Shown here: piece by piece, positions 26,499 through 34,873 of the stretch
Numbering within the stretch: position 1 is the stretch's first letter
How the letters are laid out: the number at the start of each line of letters is the position of its first letter
Assembly: GCF_900102485.1 (NCBI RefSeq)
Contig: NZ_FNBX01000007.1
Span: 1-64,000 of the forward strand
Reading direction: 5' to 3'
Length of the DNA stretch: 64,000 nt
From: Desulfovibrio legallii
GTDB lineage: Bacteria; Desulfobacterota; Desulfovibrionia; Desulfovibrionales; Desulfovibrionaceae
Notes under the pieces: model-generated
What the model was told of the DNA's origin: nothing
What the model saw: only the letters and a program-made list of their open reading frames with translations
The model's database searches: none
Translations under genes and position numbers: made by a program

Positions 26499-29400
26499 AT
26501 GCTGCTCTACCCCCGATCCATACGCATCCTGCTGCGCGTCCTGCTGGGCCTGCTCCTGAGTCTGGCCCTGCTGGCGCTGGGGCTGGTGCTGCTGGTGCAG
26601 AGCAACCCCCGCAACCTTACCGACCGCGCCCTGGCCATGATCGCGGCCCGCAGCGGCCTGCGCGTGAGCGCCGAGGCCGTGAGCGTGGTCATTTTGCCGC
26701 TGCCTTCCCTGGCCTTGAGCAACGCGGCGCTGCAGGGCGCGGGGTGGCGGTTCCACACGGCTTACGCCACGGTGCGTCCGGATTTTCTGGCCTTGCTGCG
26801 CGGGGATTTCGTTCCCCGCCATGTGCGGCTGCTGCGCCCCCGCCTGGAGGGGAGCGTGCCCTTGCCCCTGGCCGCGCTGCTGCCGGGCGGGGATGCAACG
26901 CCTGCCGCAACGCCGGACGGGCAAAAAGAAACCGCCGCGCCCGCCGCAAAGCCCAGCGACGACCAGGGGGCCGTTGCGCCTCCCTCCGTTGCCGCGCCCG
27001 CGCCGACGACCGCCGCCGGGCTTCCCGCATCCCCCCCACCCGCCGCGGCCGCGCGCGCTTTGCCCGATCTTGCCGCCCTGGGCCTTACCGGCCGTTGCCG
27101 CCTGAGCGTCACCGACGGCGCGGCCCTGGTGGCAGGTACGGACAAGGCCGTGCTGCGCCTGGAAAAGCTGGACTGCGACCTGGACCTGACCCCGCCCGCG
27201 CGGCTCAAGGGGCGGCTCAGCCTGGCCCTGGCCCGGCTGGAGCCGAAGAACGCCCCGCCCTGGCAGCTTGGCGACCTGCAGGCAGAAGGCCGCACAGATC
27301 TGAGCGCCCCCTTGGAGCGCAGCCCCCGCCTGACCGTGGGGGGGGAACTGCGCTCACCCGGCCTGGTGGAGCGGCTGCGCCTGGAAGGCACGCTCACGGC
27401 CGACGCCGCGGGCTGGACCCTGCGCCCCGTTTTGAGCGGAGAGCTGCGCAAGGACGGCGTGGCCCTGCCTTTTCGCCTTACGGGCGCGGCCTCCCTGCGC
27501 AACAGCGCCGCCCGCAGCGTGCGGCTGGATAACGTGCGCCTGCACCTTGACAGGGACGACGTGGCCCTGGACGGACGGCTGACCCTGGATGCCGCGGCTC
27601 CGGGCGGCTTCAGCCTGGAGGGCCGCCTGCGGCTCATCCGCGCGAGCCTGACCCAGTGGCTGGGCTTTGGGCGGATTATTGCCCCCGGCCTGCAGTGGGC
27701 CCTGGACGATCTCACGGAAGGAACCTTGGATTTTTCTCTGGACGGCGCAGGCCTGCGCGTGCCGCACATTGCGGTGAGCGCCGCGGGCAGCCGGTTTACG
27801 GGTTCCGGCGGCGTGGCCCGGTGGAGCAAGCCCGAGCTGGATCTGGACCTGCGCGCCCCGCGCGTGAACCTAGGCCGCGCCCTGCCAGAATCCCTGGGCA
27901 CGCTGCCGGCGGAACCGCAGTTCGGCCACGGGCCCTTTACGCCGCTGCCCGGCGCGCCCGTGCTGCCCGGAGAGGCGGGCCTGGACTACAATATCCGTCT
28001 GGCGGCGGACAAGGTGGATTACGGCCCCCTAGTCATCGACAATGCCCTGGTGGTCATCCGGCAGGGCCTGGTGGACGCGACAACCCGGCTGGAAGACACG
28101 GTGCTGGAGGTTTCCGGCGGGCTGTACGGCGGCAGCGTCAAAGGCGAGACCGTGCTGGGCGGAGACAAGAGCCTGCCCTACGCCATCCGCATGCGCTTCC
28201 GCAATGTGGACGGCACGGCCCTGGGCCGGGCGCTCCCGGTCATGCCCGTGAGCGGCGGCAGCCTGCGCGCTGATGTGGATATTCTGAGCCAGGGGCGGGA
28301 GCTGGACGTTTTTTTGCGCAGCCTGCGGGGCACGGTGAACGCCCGTGCCGAGCGGGGCAGGCTGCGCAGCCTGCACGGCGGGCCAAAGGCCGGCGCGGGG
28401 GACGCGGCCTTTGGCGCGCTGGATGTGGGCCTGAAACTCAAAGGCGGAGCCTGGGACCAGAGCCGCCTGGGGCTGGACGGCCAGTGGACCGCCGCCCTGA
28501 CGGACACGGGCCTGGAAGCCCGCACAGAGCTTAACGGCACTCTCTGGTTCGGCGGCGACGGCAGCGGCGGCGGCGATATGGAGATCAAAAACGTGCCAGG
28601 GGCCTGCTCCCTGACCCTGAGCCCGGAGCGCGCGGGGCGGCCGGAAGGGCTCAAGGCCTCGGTATCCGGCACGTTTGCCTGCCGGGCGGCGCGCGGCCAG
28701 CTCAGCGTGCGCGAGGGGCACATCAATGCCCTGGGGGCCGAAGCCCACGGCGACGTGCAGGTCACCCTGGGGGCCAGCCCATCCTGGCAGGGCAAACTTT
28801 CCGCCTACAGCCCGGACCTTGGCCGCACGCTGCGCCTGGCGGGCTACCCTGCCGCCGTGCCCGCTGCCTGGAATAAACTGGAAATGGACGCCGCCTTCAA
28901 GGGCGAACCCGGCAGTCTGGACCTTTCCGGCATCCGCGCCAGGCTGGACCAGAGCGTGCTGACGGGCAAGCTGAGCCTGGATTGGCGGCAGGCGCTGACC
29001 CTGGACTACAGCCTGGCCGTGGACCGCCTGGACCTGGACCGCTACCTCAACGGCGGCAAGGGCGCCGCAGGCACGGGGGGCAAGAGCGCCGCGCAGAAGG
29101 ATAAAAGCGGCGGCAAAGCCTGGGATCTGCGCTGGCTGCGCGCCCTGAACGCCAAGGGCGAGCTGCGGGTGGGGGAGCTGGTCTCCTGGAAGCTGCGGAC
29201 CCGCCAGCTGCGCCTGACCAGCAGCCTGGCCAAAGGCCGCCTGCGCTACGAGGCCAAGGCCGCCGATTTTTACGGCGCCCCCCTGCACAATCAGGGCACT
29301 ATGGTCTTTGACAAAGGCCTCAGCTTTGAGAACGCCCTGGGCGTGGAAAATTTTGATCTCACCGCCGCCAGCCGGGACAGGGGCGGCGCGGCCGTGCTGG

Positions 29401-29870
29401 GGGGCCGGGGCGTGCTGCACTCTACCGTGCGCGGGCAGATGGAAGGCCCGGGGCAACTGCCCGCCCGCCTGGACGGCTCCTGGGATTTTACCGTGCGGGA
29501 CGGCTCCTACCAGCGGCGCTCCGGGGACGGCGCGCTTAAGGGCAGCCCCACCCGCTTTGCAGCGGCGGGCGGTTCGGGGATCATTGCCAAGGGCGTGGCC
29601 CGAACTAGTGATTTTTATCTCAAGGGCCAGGGCCTGAGTGTGCGCGGGGGCGGTTGGATCGACTTCAACAACGAGACCCTGGACTGCAACTTTACCGTCA
29701 ACATGAAGAATTTCCCGGATTTCCCTCTGCGCCTTTACGGCAGCCTGGAGAACAGCAAAACCTCCATCGGCGCGGGCACCCTGCTGCTTAACACCATCGG
29801 CGGCATCACCCAGGGCTTTATTGACGTGCTCGGCAGCGTGGTGGAAGGGACCTGGCGGCTCTTCCGATAA
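26499..29870 (+). CDS. large AsmA family envelope protein
   Basis: The 1123-residue protein has one N-terminal transmembrane helix (LLRVLLGLLLSLALLALGLVLLV, residues 11-33) and a long periplasmic part. Typical AsmA features are the start NPRNLTDRALAMIAARSGLRVSAE and a C-terminal AsmA_2-like region with IDFNNETLDCNFTVNMKN followed by LLLNTIGGITQGFID. AsmA/TamB relatives bridge the periplasm and help move phospholipids to the outer membrane. An Ala/Pro-rich insert lies at residues 130-185. A second AsmA protein is encoded at 42794. The ATG has no strong ribosome binding site; CGAGAC precedes it. Confidence 0.88.
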   Translation: MLLYPRSIRILLRVLLGLLLSLALLALGLVLLVQSNPRNLTDRALAMIAARSGLRVSAEAVSVVILPLPSLALSNAALQGAGWRFHTAYATVRPDFLALLRGDFVPRHVRLLRPRLEGSVPLPLAALLPGGDATPAATPDGQKETAAPAAKPSDDQGAVAPPSVAAPAPTTAAGLPASPPPAAAARALPDLAALGLTGRCRLSVTDGAALVAGTDKAVLRLEKLDCDLDLTPPARLKGRLSLALARLEPKNAPPWQLGDLQAEGRTDLSAPLERSPRLTVGGELRSPGLVERLRLEGTLTADAAGWTLRPVLSGELRKDGVALPFRLTGAASLRNSAARSVRLDNVRLHLDRDDVALDGRLTLDAAAPGGFSLEGRLRLIRASLTQWLGFGRIIAPGLQWALDDLTEGTLDFSLDGAGLRVPHIAVSAAGSRFTGSGGVARWSKPELDLDLRAPRVNLGRALPESLGTLPAEPQFGHGPFTPLPGAPVLPGEAGLDYNIRLAADKVDYGPLVIDNALVVIRQGLVDATTRLEDTVLEVSGGLYGGSVKGETVLGGDKSLPYAIRMRFRNVDGTALGRALPVMPVSGGSLRADVDILSQGRELDVFLRSLRGTVNARAERGRLRSLHGGPKAGAGDAAFGALDVGLKLKGGAWDQSRLGLDGQWTAALTDTGLEARTELNGTLWFGGDGSGGGDMEIKNVPGACSLTLSPERAGRPEGLKASVSGTFACRAARGQLSVREGHINALGAEAHGDVQVTLGASPSWQGKLSAYSPDLGRTLRLAGYPAAVPAAWNKLEMDAAFKGEPGSLDLSGIRARLDQSVLTGKLSLDWRQALTLDYSLAVDRLDLDRYLNGGKGAAGTGGKSAAQKDKSGGKAWDLRWLRALNAKGELRVGELVSWKLRTRQLRLTSSLAKGRLRYEAKAADFYGAPLHNQGTMVFDKGLSFENALGVENFDLTAASRDRGGAAVLGGRGVLHSTVRGQMEGPGQLPARLDGSWDFTVRDGSYQRRSGDGALKGSPTRFAAAGGSGIIAKGVARTSDFYLKGQGLSVRGGGWIDFNNETLDCNFTVNMKNFPDFPLRLYGSLENSKTSIGAGTLLLNTIGGITQGFIDVLGSVVEGTWRLFR

Positions 29871-30296
29871 GGGCGCGGGCGTGGCGCACAAGACGCTGCC
29901 TGTGGCGACAATACGGGGCAGGTGCAGGGCTATGGCGCGCGACAGGTGCGGCAGTGGCAGGCGTCGCAAGGGGGCTCGCGCCTGTGCAGACTTGTGCGCG
30001 GCGGGGGCGCAGGGCGCTGTCATCCCCTTTTTGGGCAAAAGCGTGCGGCCGGCCAGCCGTGCGCTTGGCTGCAAGGGCCTGGCGGGCGCGCCTTCCCTGT
30101 TGGAGGCAACGGATTTTGTTCCGCCGCCCCGTTGACAGAATGGCTGACGGGGGCTAGGGTGACGGTGTGTTCTTTTTTGCACAACCTGGCGGCCTCTGCC
30201 GGTTCCACGCAGCGCAGGTCGGGCAACCTTGGCGGGCCGGTGGGCGGCACGCGGCACGCATCATGAAAACAAGCTCTGTAAGCAGGAGGAGACGCG
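29871..30296. other. 426-nt gene-free gap before adk
   Basis: The gap is as GC-rich as the neighbouring genes, yet no frame looks coding and I see no RNA gene. The only clear signal is the promoter at 30132-30160, leaving a 5' untranslated leader of about 130 nt for adk. The first 250 nt show nothing that I can interpret. Confidence 0.5.
30132..30160 (+). promoter_or_regulatory. sigma-70 promoter of adk
   Basis: A perfect TTGACA (30132-30137) is followed after 17 nt by TAGGGT (30155-30160). It is the only good promoter match in the gap before adk. Confidence 0.6.
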
Positions 30297-30968
30297 GTGA
30301 ATATTCTCATTTTCGGACCCAACGGCAGCGGCAAAGGCACCCAGGGCGACCTCATCAAACAGAAGTACAACCTGGCGCACATCGAATCGGGCGCTATTTT
30401 CCGCGAGCACATCGGCGGCGGCACGGAGCTGGGCAAGAAGGCCAAGGCCTATATTGACCGCGGCGATCTGGTGCCCGACGAGATCACCATCCCCATGGTG
30501 CTGGATACGCTGAAGTCCAAGGGCCAGCACGGCTGGCTGCTGGACGGCTTCCCCCGCAACATGGTGCAGGCCAAAAAGCTGTGGGAGGCCCTGCAGAAAG
30601 AGAATATCCCCCTGGACTACGTGGTGGAGATCCTCTTGCCCCGCCAGGTGGCCAAAAACCGCATTATGGGCCGCCGCCTGTGCAAGAACAACAACAACCA
30701 CCCCAACAACATCTTTATTGACGCCATTAAGCCCAGTGGCGACAAGTGCCGCGTCTGTGGGGGCGATCTTACCGCCCGCTCCGACGACCAGGACGAGGCC
30801 GCCATCAACAAACGCCACGACATTTATTACAATGACAAGGATGGCACCTTGGCTGCGGCCTATTTTTTCAAGGACCTGGCTGCCCAGGGCAAGACCAAAT
30901 ATATTGAGCTCAACGGCGAAGGCAGCATTGATTCCATTAAGGAAACGCTGCTTTCCAAGCTGGCCTGA
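30297..30968 (+). CDS. adk: adenylate kinase, metal-binding type
   Basis: Adenylate kinase interconverts ATP + AMP and two ADP. The 223-residue protein has the P-loop GPNGSGKGTQ at residues 7-16 and the AMP-site piece LLDGFPRN. Its LID domain binds a metal through C129-X5-H135-X15-C151-X2-C154, exactly the pattern described for the Desulfovibrio gigas enzyme, which binds zinc, cobalt or iron. This spacing differs from the four-cysteine LID of Gram-positive enzymes. It starts with GTG after an ideal AGGAGG. A good promoter lies 137 nt upstream and a GC-rich hairpin follows the gene. Confidence 0.96.
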   Translation: MNILIFGPNGSGKGTQGDLIKQKYNLAHIESGAIFREHIGGGTELGKKAKAYIDRGDLVPDEITIPMVLDTLKSKGQHGWLLDGFPRNMVQAKKLWEALQKENIPLDYVVEILLPRQVAKNRIMGRRLCKNNNNHPNNIFIDAIKPSGDKCRVCGGDLTARSDDQDEAAINKRHDIYYNDKDGTLAAAYFFKDLAAQGKTKYIELNGEGSIDSIKETLLSKLA

Positions 30969-31111
30969 CGTTCCGCAGCGCCCGCCCGCGCCCTTGAGAA
31001 TCCGCGCATTTCCAGGGGGCGCGGGCTGCGGCGCTGTGCTGTCCTCTGCCGGGGCTTTACAGAACCCGCCCGGTGGACTACATATCCGGCTTCGCGCCTT
31101 ATGGCGCGACA

Positions 31112-31139
31112 CGGCAACCCTGCTGCAGCGGGGTTGCCG
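31112..31139 (+). terminator. GC-rich hairpin downstream of adk
   Basis: CGGCAACCC (31112-31120) pairs with GGGTTGCCG (31131-31139) across a 10-nt loop and is followed by CTTGCTTTG. It may terminate adk transcription, although the T-tract is weak and it lies about 140 nt after the stop. Confidence 0.45.
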
Positions 31140-31217
31140 CTTGCTTTGATGCCGTCCGGCGGGATTGTCGGGCGGCGTCGGAATACCGGACGCAACGTCC
31201 TTTTCAAGGAGTCACGC

Positions 31218-31439
31218 ATGGATGTGTTTGATCAGGCCACAGAATTGGAACGTCTGGACCGCGAATCGGCCCTGGTGCGGGCGCGCGCCGCGGTAGACCG
31301 CGGCGGCCCGGAGTGGATAGACGGCGTGGCCTGCTGCCGCGAGTGCGGGGAACCCATTCCGCAAAAACGGCTGGACGCCCTGCCCGGCGTGGGCCTGTGC
31401 CGCGCCTGCCAGGAAGAACGGGAAAACGGCGGGCGTTAG
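31218..31439 (+). CDS. TraR/DksA-type C4 zinc-finger protein
   Basis: This 73-residue protein ends in the C4 zinc finger CRECGEPIPQKRL...GLCRACQ (C-X2-C-X17-C-X2-C), preceded by a short helical part ELERLDRESALVRARAA. It is the small TraR/YbiI type found on prophages and plasmids, not full-length DksA. TraR-like proteins bind the RNA polymerase secondary channel and alter promoter choice. Close relatives are common in Mu-like prophages; the decayed phage-like sequence 700 nt downstream makes such an origin plausible here. The ATG has AAGGAG 6 nt upstream, and a good terminator follows. Confidence 0.85.
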   Translation: MDVFDQATELERLDRESALVRARAAVDRGGPEWIDGVACCRECGEPIPQKRLDALPGVGLCRACQEERENGGR

Positions 31440-31482
31440 CTTTTGGGCGAGCGCAGCCGCAAGGCCGTGCTGTTGCCGCAGA

Positions 31483-31516
31483 AAAAGGCCGTTGGCTGGT
31501 TTGCCGACGGCCTTTT
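31483..31516 (+). terminator. rho-independent terminator after the DksA-like gene
   Basis: AAAAGGCCGTTGGC (31483-31496) pairs with GCCGACGGCCTTTT (31503-31516), with one G-T wobble and a 6-nt loop. The A-run and T-run make it work in both directions. Confidence 0.75.
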
Positions 31517-31656
31517 GCGTTGTGGCGCTGTAAAAAATCTTTCTCCACAGTGAGGCCCAATCTTGGCGCAACGCTCCTTGATCCGGGCTGAGTCGTTCTG
31601 TTGGGCCTTCTGGGCCTTGCCGACAAAGCCGGCCGCAATTGTGACAACGCCCCGGA

Positions 31657-31807
31657 ATAGGGCAGTTCAACTTTGAAATGCCCTGGCGGCTGCGTGAGCA
31701 GACGCCCGCTGTGGAGGCCTAAGCGCAATTTATTTGCGCCGTTAAGCGCCGAAACGAGCGTGCCGTAAACTTTGAGAATGCACATTCTCAAAGGTAATCT
31801 GCTCTAG
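31657..31807 (+). repeat. dispersed ~150-bp palindromic repeat, copy 2
   Basis: This is the best-preserved copy. It has the AGGGCA/TGCCCT hairpin at the left end, GCGCAA/TTGCGC in the middle, and a perfect palindrome TTTGAGAATG-CA-CATTCTCAAA at the right, ending CTGCTCTAG. It lies downstream of the DksA-like gene. Copies at 10118 (direct) and 48629 (inverted) share its order of elements. Confidence 0.8.
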
Positions 31808-32165
31808 AGCCGCGCCAAACTGCAATAACGAGCGTCCCATATGGGCATTGGCGGCATAACTCCCGCCATGAAGCTCGCGCAAGCGTCTCAGGCTCTACTT
31901 GCAATCGCTCCTCAAAATGGGGGGGGGAATTACCCTCCTCTGCCAGGAATACTAACTTTTCAATGGGATATTTTCTGGGGTAGGGTCAACGCAGCGTCTG
32001 CCCAAGGATATGGACCGGCTGCGTGAGGGCTAGCTGGTGTGGAAGCGCTGATGCGGGGTTAGGCCCCTTGTCGGCAAGTGCTGGTACCGCAAGGGCTGTC
32101 AGGCGTGCAGTGCCCCAGTAGGCCCCCGCTTTCGCGCCCGCATCAGCTATGGCAGGAGGATACCT

Positions 32166-32222
32166 ATGCTTACAATCCAAGTCAACCTGGACAGCCGCGA
32201 GATAGAGGTCTGGACCGCCTGA
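32166..32222 (+). pseudogene. broken phage virion-morphogenesis (gpG-like) gene start
   Basis: After a GGAGG, 18 codons read MLTIQVNLDSREIEVWTA and then stop; a one-base shift after EIEV would continue as GLDRLTTPMRVF. This N-terminus resembles Mu-like virion morphogenesis (gpG family) proteins. The rest of the gene is gone, so it is a remnant at best. The assignment rests on about 25 residues and is weak. Confidence 0.3.
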
Positions 32223-32261
32223 CCACGCCCATGAGGGTGTTTTAGTGTTCGATGGGCGGCA

Positions 32262-32295
32262 GGAAAAATAAAACCCTCCGCCGCAGCAGAGGGTT
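32262..32295 (-). terminator. minus-strand rho-independent terminator
   Basis: On the minus strand AACCCTC (plus 289-295 of this kilobase, 32289-32295) pairs with GAGGGTT (32272-32278) across a 10-nt loop and is followed by TTATTTTT. No gene is recognised upstream on this strand, so it may end an unannotated transcript starting near 32440 or belong to the decayed element. Confidence 0.55.
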
Positions 32296-32438
32296 CTGCC
32301 CCTTGTGGGGGGCTGCTGGCTGACGCACAGCCTTAGCTATCTTATAAAGGCATTGGGCCGCATCGTCAACAGCGCATCCCTGAGGCGCGTCAAGCCTTCC
32401 CCCACGCCCGCAGGGGTTTGACCTCCAGGCTGACGCTG

Positions 32439-32468
32439 TTGACACAGTCCTCACCGCGTTGGTACAAA
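32439..32468 (+). promoter_or_regulatory. probable promoter of tig
   Basis: TTGACA (32439-32444) and TACAAA (32463-32468) are 18 nt apart. The TTGACA overlaps one arm of the inverted repeat GTCAACAGCG/CGCTGTTGAC, so a protein bound there could affect the promoter. The leader before tig would be about 165 nt. Confidence 0.45.
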
Positions 32469-32641
32469 CACGCACTTTGCATCGGCCCTTTGCGGCAGCC
32501 GCGGTCTTGCCTCATGAATGGAAAAGGCATATGTTGCCCGCGTGCGCAGATTGCGGCCCGCGCCGCCGGTACGGCGGCCGCCGGGCTGACCGGATGGCCG
32601 CTCCCTCCCCGCACACTATCCCATCCGAAAAGGAGTCCCTC

Positions 32642-33988
32642 GTGGAATATAGCGCCGAAGACATCTCGCCCGTAAAGAAAAAGGTCGTCATCACCACCGG
32701 GCCGCAGGAAGTGGAAGCGGCCATTCTGGGCACCGTGGCCCTGTACAAGACCTCCGTGCAGGTGGACGGCTTCCGCAAGGGCAAAGCGCCCGCCTCGGTC
32801 ATTGAACAGCGCTTCCACGACAAAATTTATGAAGAGGCCCGCCAGGATCTCATCAACGTCCACATCAACGACGTCATGCAGCAGCTCGGCGTCGCGCCCC
32901 TTTCGGGCATCAATGTGGACGCGCCCCAGAGCTTTGAGCGCGGCAAGGACTACGTCTACAGCATTGAGTTCGAGACCTTGCCCGCCTTTGACCTGCCGCC
33001 TTACGAGGGGCTTGAGGTGGAGCAGGAAAAAGTCCAGGTGGACCCCAAGGAAGTGGAGGACGTGCTCGACCACCTGCGGCGTGAGCGCGCCCAGCTTGTG
33101 CCCGTGGAGGGCGCGGGCCCGGCCGTGGACGGCCAGGTCGCCAGCCTGAACTTTGCCGCCTACGCCGAGGACGGCACGCCCGTGGAAGGCATCAAGGCAG
33201 AGAATTTTGACCTGGCCATTGGCGAAGGCCAGGCCCTGGAAGATTTTGAAGCCCTGGTCAAGACCGTGCCCTACGGCCAGGAAGGCCAGGGGCAGATCCA
33301 CTTTCCCGACGATTTTCTGGCCAAAGACCTGGCCGGCAAAACCGTCACCATGAAGGTGAAGGTGCATGCCATCAAGGAACGTAAGCTGCCGGAGCTCAAC
33401 GACGACTTTGCCAAAAGCCTGGGCAAGGACACCGTGGCGGCCCTGCGCGAGGCCATTACGGACAGCTACGCCCGCAGCCGCACCAGCCTGAGCAAGAGCG
33501 CCGCCCAGAAAAGCCTGCTGGACAGCATGCTCAAAATGGTTACCTTTGAGCTGCCGCCCAGCCTGGTGGAAACCCAGATGCGCACCCTGCTGGGGGATAT
33601 GGCCGCCCGGCTGGAGCGCCAGGGGCGCAGCCTGCAGGCCCTGGGCAAGAGCTTGGAAGAGCTGCGCAAGGAGCTGCAGCCTGAGGCCGAGGGGTTGACC
33701 CGCGCCGAGGTGCTGCTGCTTTCCATCGCCAAAAAGGAAGGGCTTGAGGTAAGCGAAACCGAGGTTTCCACCCAGCTCTACCGCCACTCCCTGCAATCGG
33801 GCGAGGATTTCAAGACCCTGCGCGAGGAATATGAGCGCACCGGTATGATTTTTGTTCTGCGCGATCGCCTCCTGGCCGATAAGGCCATGGACCTGGTTTA
33901 CGAGCGGGCCAAGGTGACAGAAGTGGAGCCCAAGCCCGCGCCGCAGGAACCGGCCGCCCCGGCGGACGGCGCGGAGGCCCAGGCCTGA
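32642..33988 (+). CDS. tig: trigger factor
   Basis: Trigger factor is the ribosome-bound chaperone and peptidyl-prolyl isomerase that meets nascent chains. The 448-residue protein shows the ribosome-binding signature as GFRKGKAP near residue 42. The central FKBP-like domain follows, with [29 protein letters not shown] landmarks (NFDLAIGEG), and then the helical C-terminal domain. A Pro/Ala-rich tail closes the chain. The GTG at 32642 has AAGGAG 8 nt upstream and matches the family N-terminus, although the frame is open further upstream. It heads the tig-clpP-clpX-lon block of protein quality control. Confidence 0.95.
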   Translation: MEYSAEDISPVKKKVVITTGPQEVEAAILGTVALYKTSVQVDGFRKGKAPASVIEQRFHDKIYEEARQDLINVHINDVMQQLGVAPLSGINVDAPQSFERGKDYVYSIEFETLPAFDLPPYEGLEVEQEKVQVDPKEVEDVLDHLRRERAQLVPVEGAGPAVDGQVASLNFAAYAEDGTPVEGIKAENFDLAIGEGQALEDFEALVKTVPYGQEGQGQIHFPDDFLAKDLAGKTVTMKVKVHAIKERKLPELNDDFAKSLGKDTVAALREAITDSYARSRTSLSKSAAQKSLLDSMLKMVTFELPPSLVETQMRTLLGDMAARLERQGRSLQALGKSLEELRKELQPEAEGLTRAEVLLLSIAKKEGLEVSETEVSTQLYRHSLQSGEDFKTLREEYERTGMIFVLRDRLLADKAMDLVYERAKVTEVEPKPAPQEPAAPADGAEAQA

Positions 33989-34090
33989 GGCCGGGCGCGC
34001 GAACTGCGCGCGCGGGGGCGACATGGCCTGAGCGGCAAGCTGCTTCCTGTCGCGCCGCAGCCCGCGCGGACCTTATATTTCTTGGGCGGC

Positions 34091-34128
34091 GCGGGGAAGG
34101 TTTCCTCCTACGGAGGGGCCTTCCCCGC
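34091..34128 (+). promoter_or_regulatory. long hairpin between tig and clpP
   Basis: GCGGGGAAGG (34091-34100) pairs perfectly with CCTTCCCCGC (34119-34128). Inside it CCTCC pairs with GGAGG around a TAC loop, separated by a small internal loop. No T-tract follows, so it is not a standard terminator. It may be a partial attenuator, an mRNA processing or stability element, or a rho-dependent stop feature controlling clpPX relative to tig. Confidence 0.5.
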
Positions 34129-34263
34129 ACCGGGTTCAGCGTCCCGCCGGTTTTCCGCGCCGACCGCGGCGGAAGGAAGGCGGACGCGGGCCCGGCCGCC
34201 CCTCACCCTCCGGCGGCGCACGCCGCCCCATCCGGCCCTCCGGGGCCGCGCAGCGAGGTTGCC

Positions 34264-34872
34264 ATGTCCCTGGTTCCCATGGTCATTGAGACTACCGGCC
34301 GTTCCGAACGCGCCTACGATATTTATTCCCGCCTGCTCAAAGACCGCATCGTGCTGCTGGGCTCCGAGGTTAACGACGCCGTGGCCTCGCTTATCTGCGC
34401 CCAGCTCCTGTTCCTGGAATCGCAGGATCCGGAAAAGGAAGTCTACCTCTACATCAACTCCCCCGGCGGTTCCGTGACGGCGGGCCTGGCCATTTACGAC
34501 ACCATGCGCTTCATTTCCTCGCCCGTGTCCACGGTCTGCATGGGCCGCGCGGCCAGCATGGGCGCGTTTTTGCTGGCGGCGGGCAAGCCCGGCATGCGCT
34601 TTGCATTGCCCAACAGTCAGATCATGATCCACCAGCCTTCGGGCGGCTTTCAGGGCCAGGCCACGGATATTGAAATCCACGCCCGCGAGGTGCTGCGCCT
34701 CAAAGAACGCCTCAACCGTATGCTGGCGGAAAATACCGGCAAACCGTACAAGGATGTGGTCAAGGCCACGGAACGCGATAATTTTTTGACTCCGGAAGAA
34801 GCCAAAGACCTGGGCATCATCGACCGCGTGCTCGTTTCACGCCACGAAATGACCCAGGAAAAGAGCGAATGA
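34264..34872 (+). CDS. clpP: ATP-dependent Clp protease proteolytic subunit
   Basis: ClpP forms the two-ring serine protease barrel that works with ClpX or ClpA. The 202-residue protein has the nucleophile in [14 protein letters not shown] (Ser near residue 98), the catalytic His in MIHQPSGG (near 123) and Asp in a position near 172 (GIIDRV). [19 protein letters not shown] is the usual oxyanion region. Start ATG at 34264 lies after CGAGGT. It is 1 nt from clpX, so both are surely cotranscribed, and it is 275 nt downstream of tig. Confidence 0.97.
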   Translation: MSLVPMVIETTGRSERAYDIYSRLLKDRIVLLGSEVNDAVASLICAQLLFLESQDPEKEVYLYINSPGGSVTAGLAIYDTMRFISSPVSTVCMGRAASMGAFLLAAGKPGMRFALPNSQIMIHQPSGGFQGQATDIEIHAREVLRLKERLNRMLAENTGKPYKDVVKATERDNFLTPEEAKDLGIIDRVLVSRHEMTQEKSE

Positions 34873-34873
34873 C

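Larger units (their letters stand above)
31440..32641. other. 1.2-kb gene-poor region with repeat, terminators and phage-like debris
   Basis: No intact gene can be supported in this stretch. In order it holds a rho-independent terminator (31483-31516), the second copy of the ~150-bp repeat (31657-31807), and degraded sequence with a run of nine G (31919-31927). The start of a broken phage gene (32166-32222) and a minus-strand terminator (32262-32295) follow. An inverted repeat GTCAACAGCG...CGCTGTTGAC (32365/32443), the tig promoter and the tig leader complete it. The mix of debris suggests an old mobile element. Confidence 0.6.

Noticed and set aside
32262..32445. tmRNA, 6S or SRP RNA upstream of tig
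   Set aside because: None of the conserved sequence blocks of these RNAs could be found, only a generic inverted repeat and a terminator.
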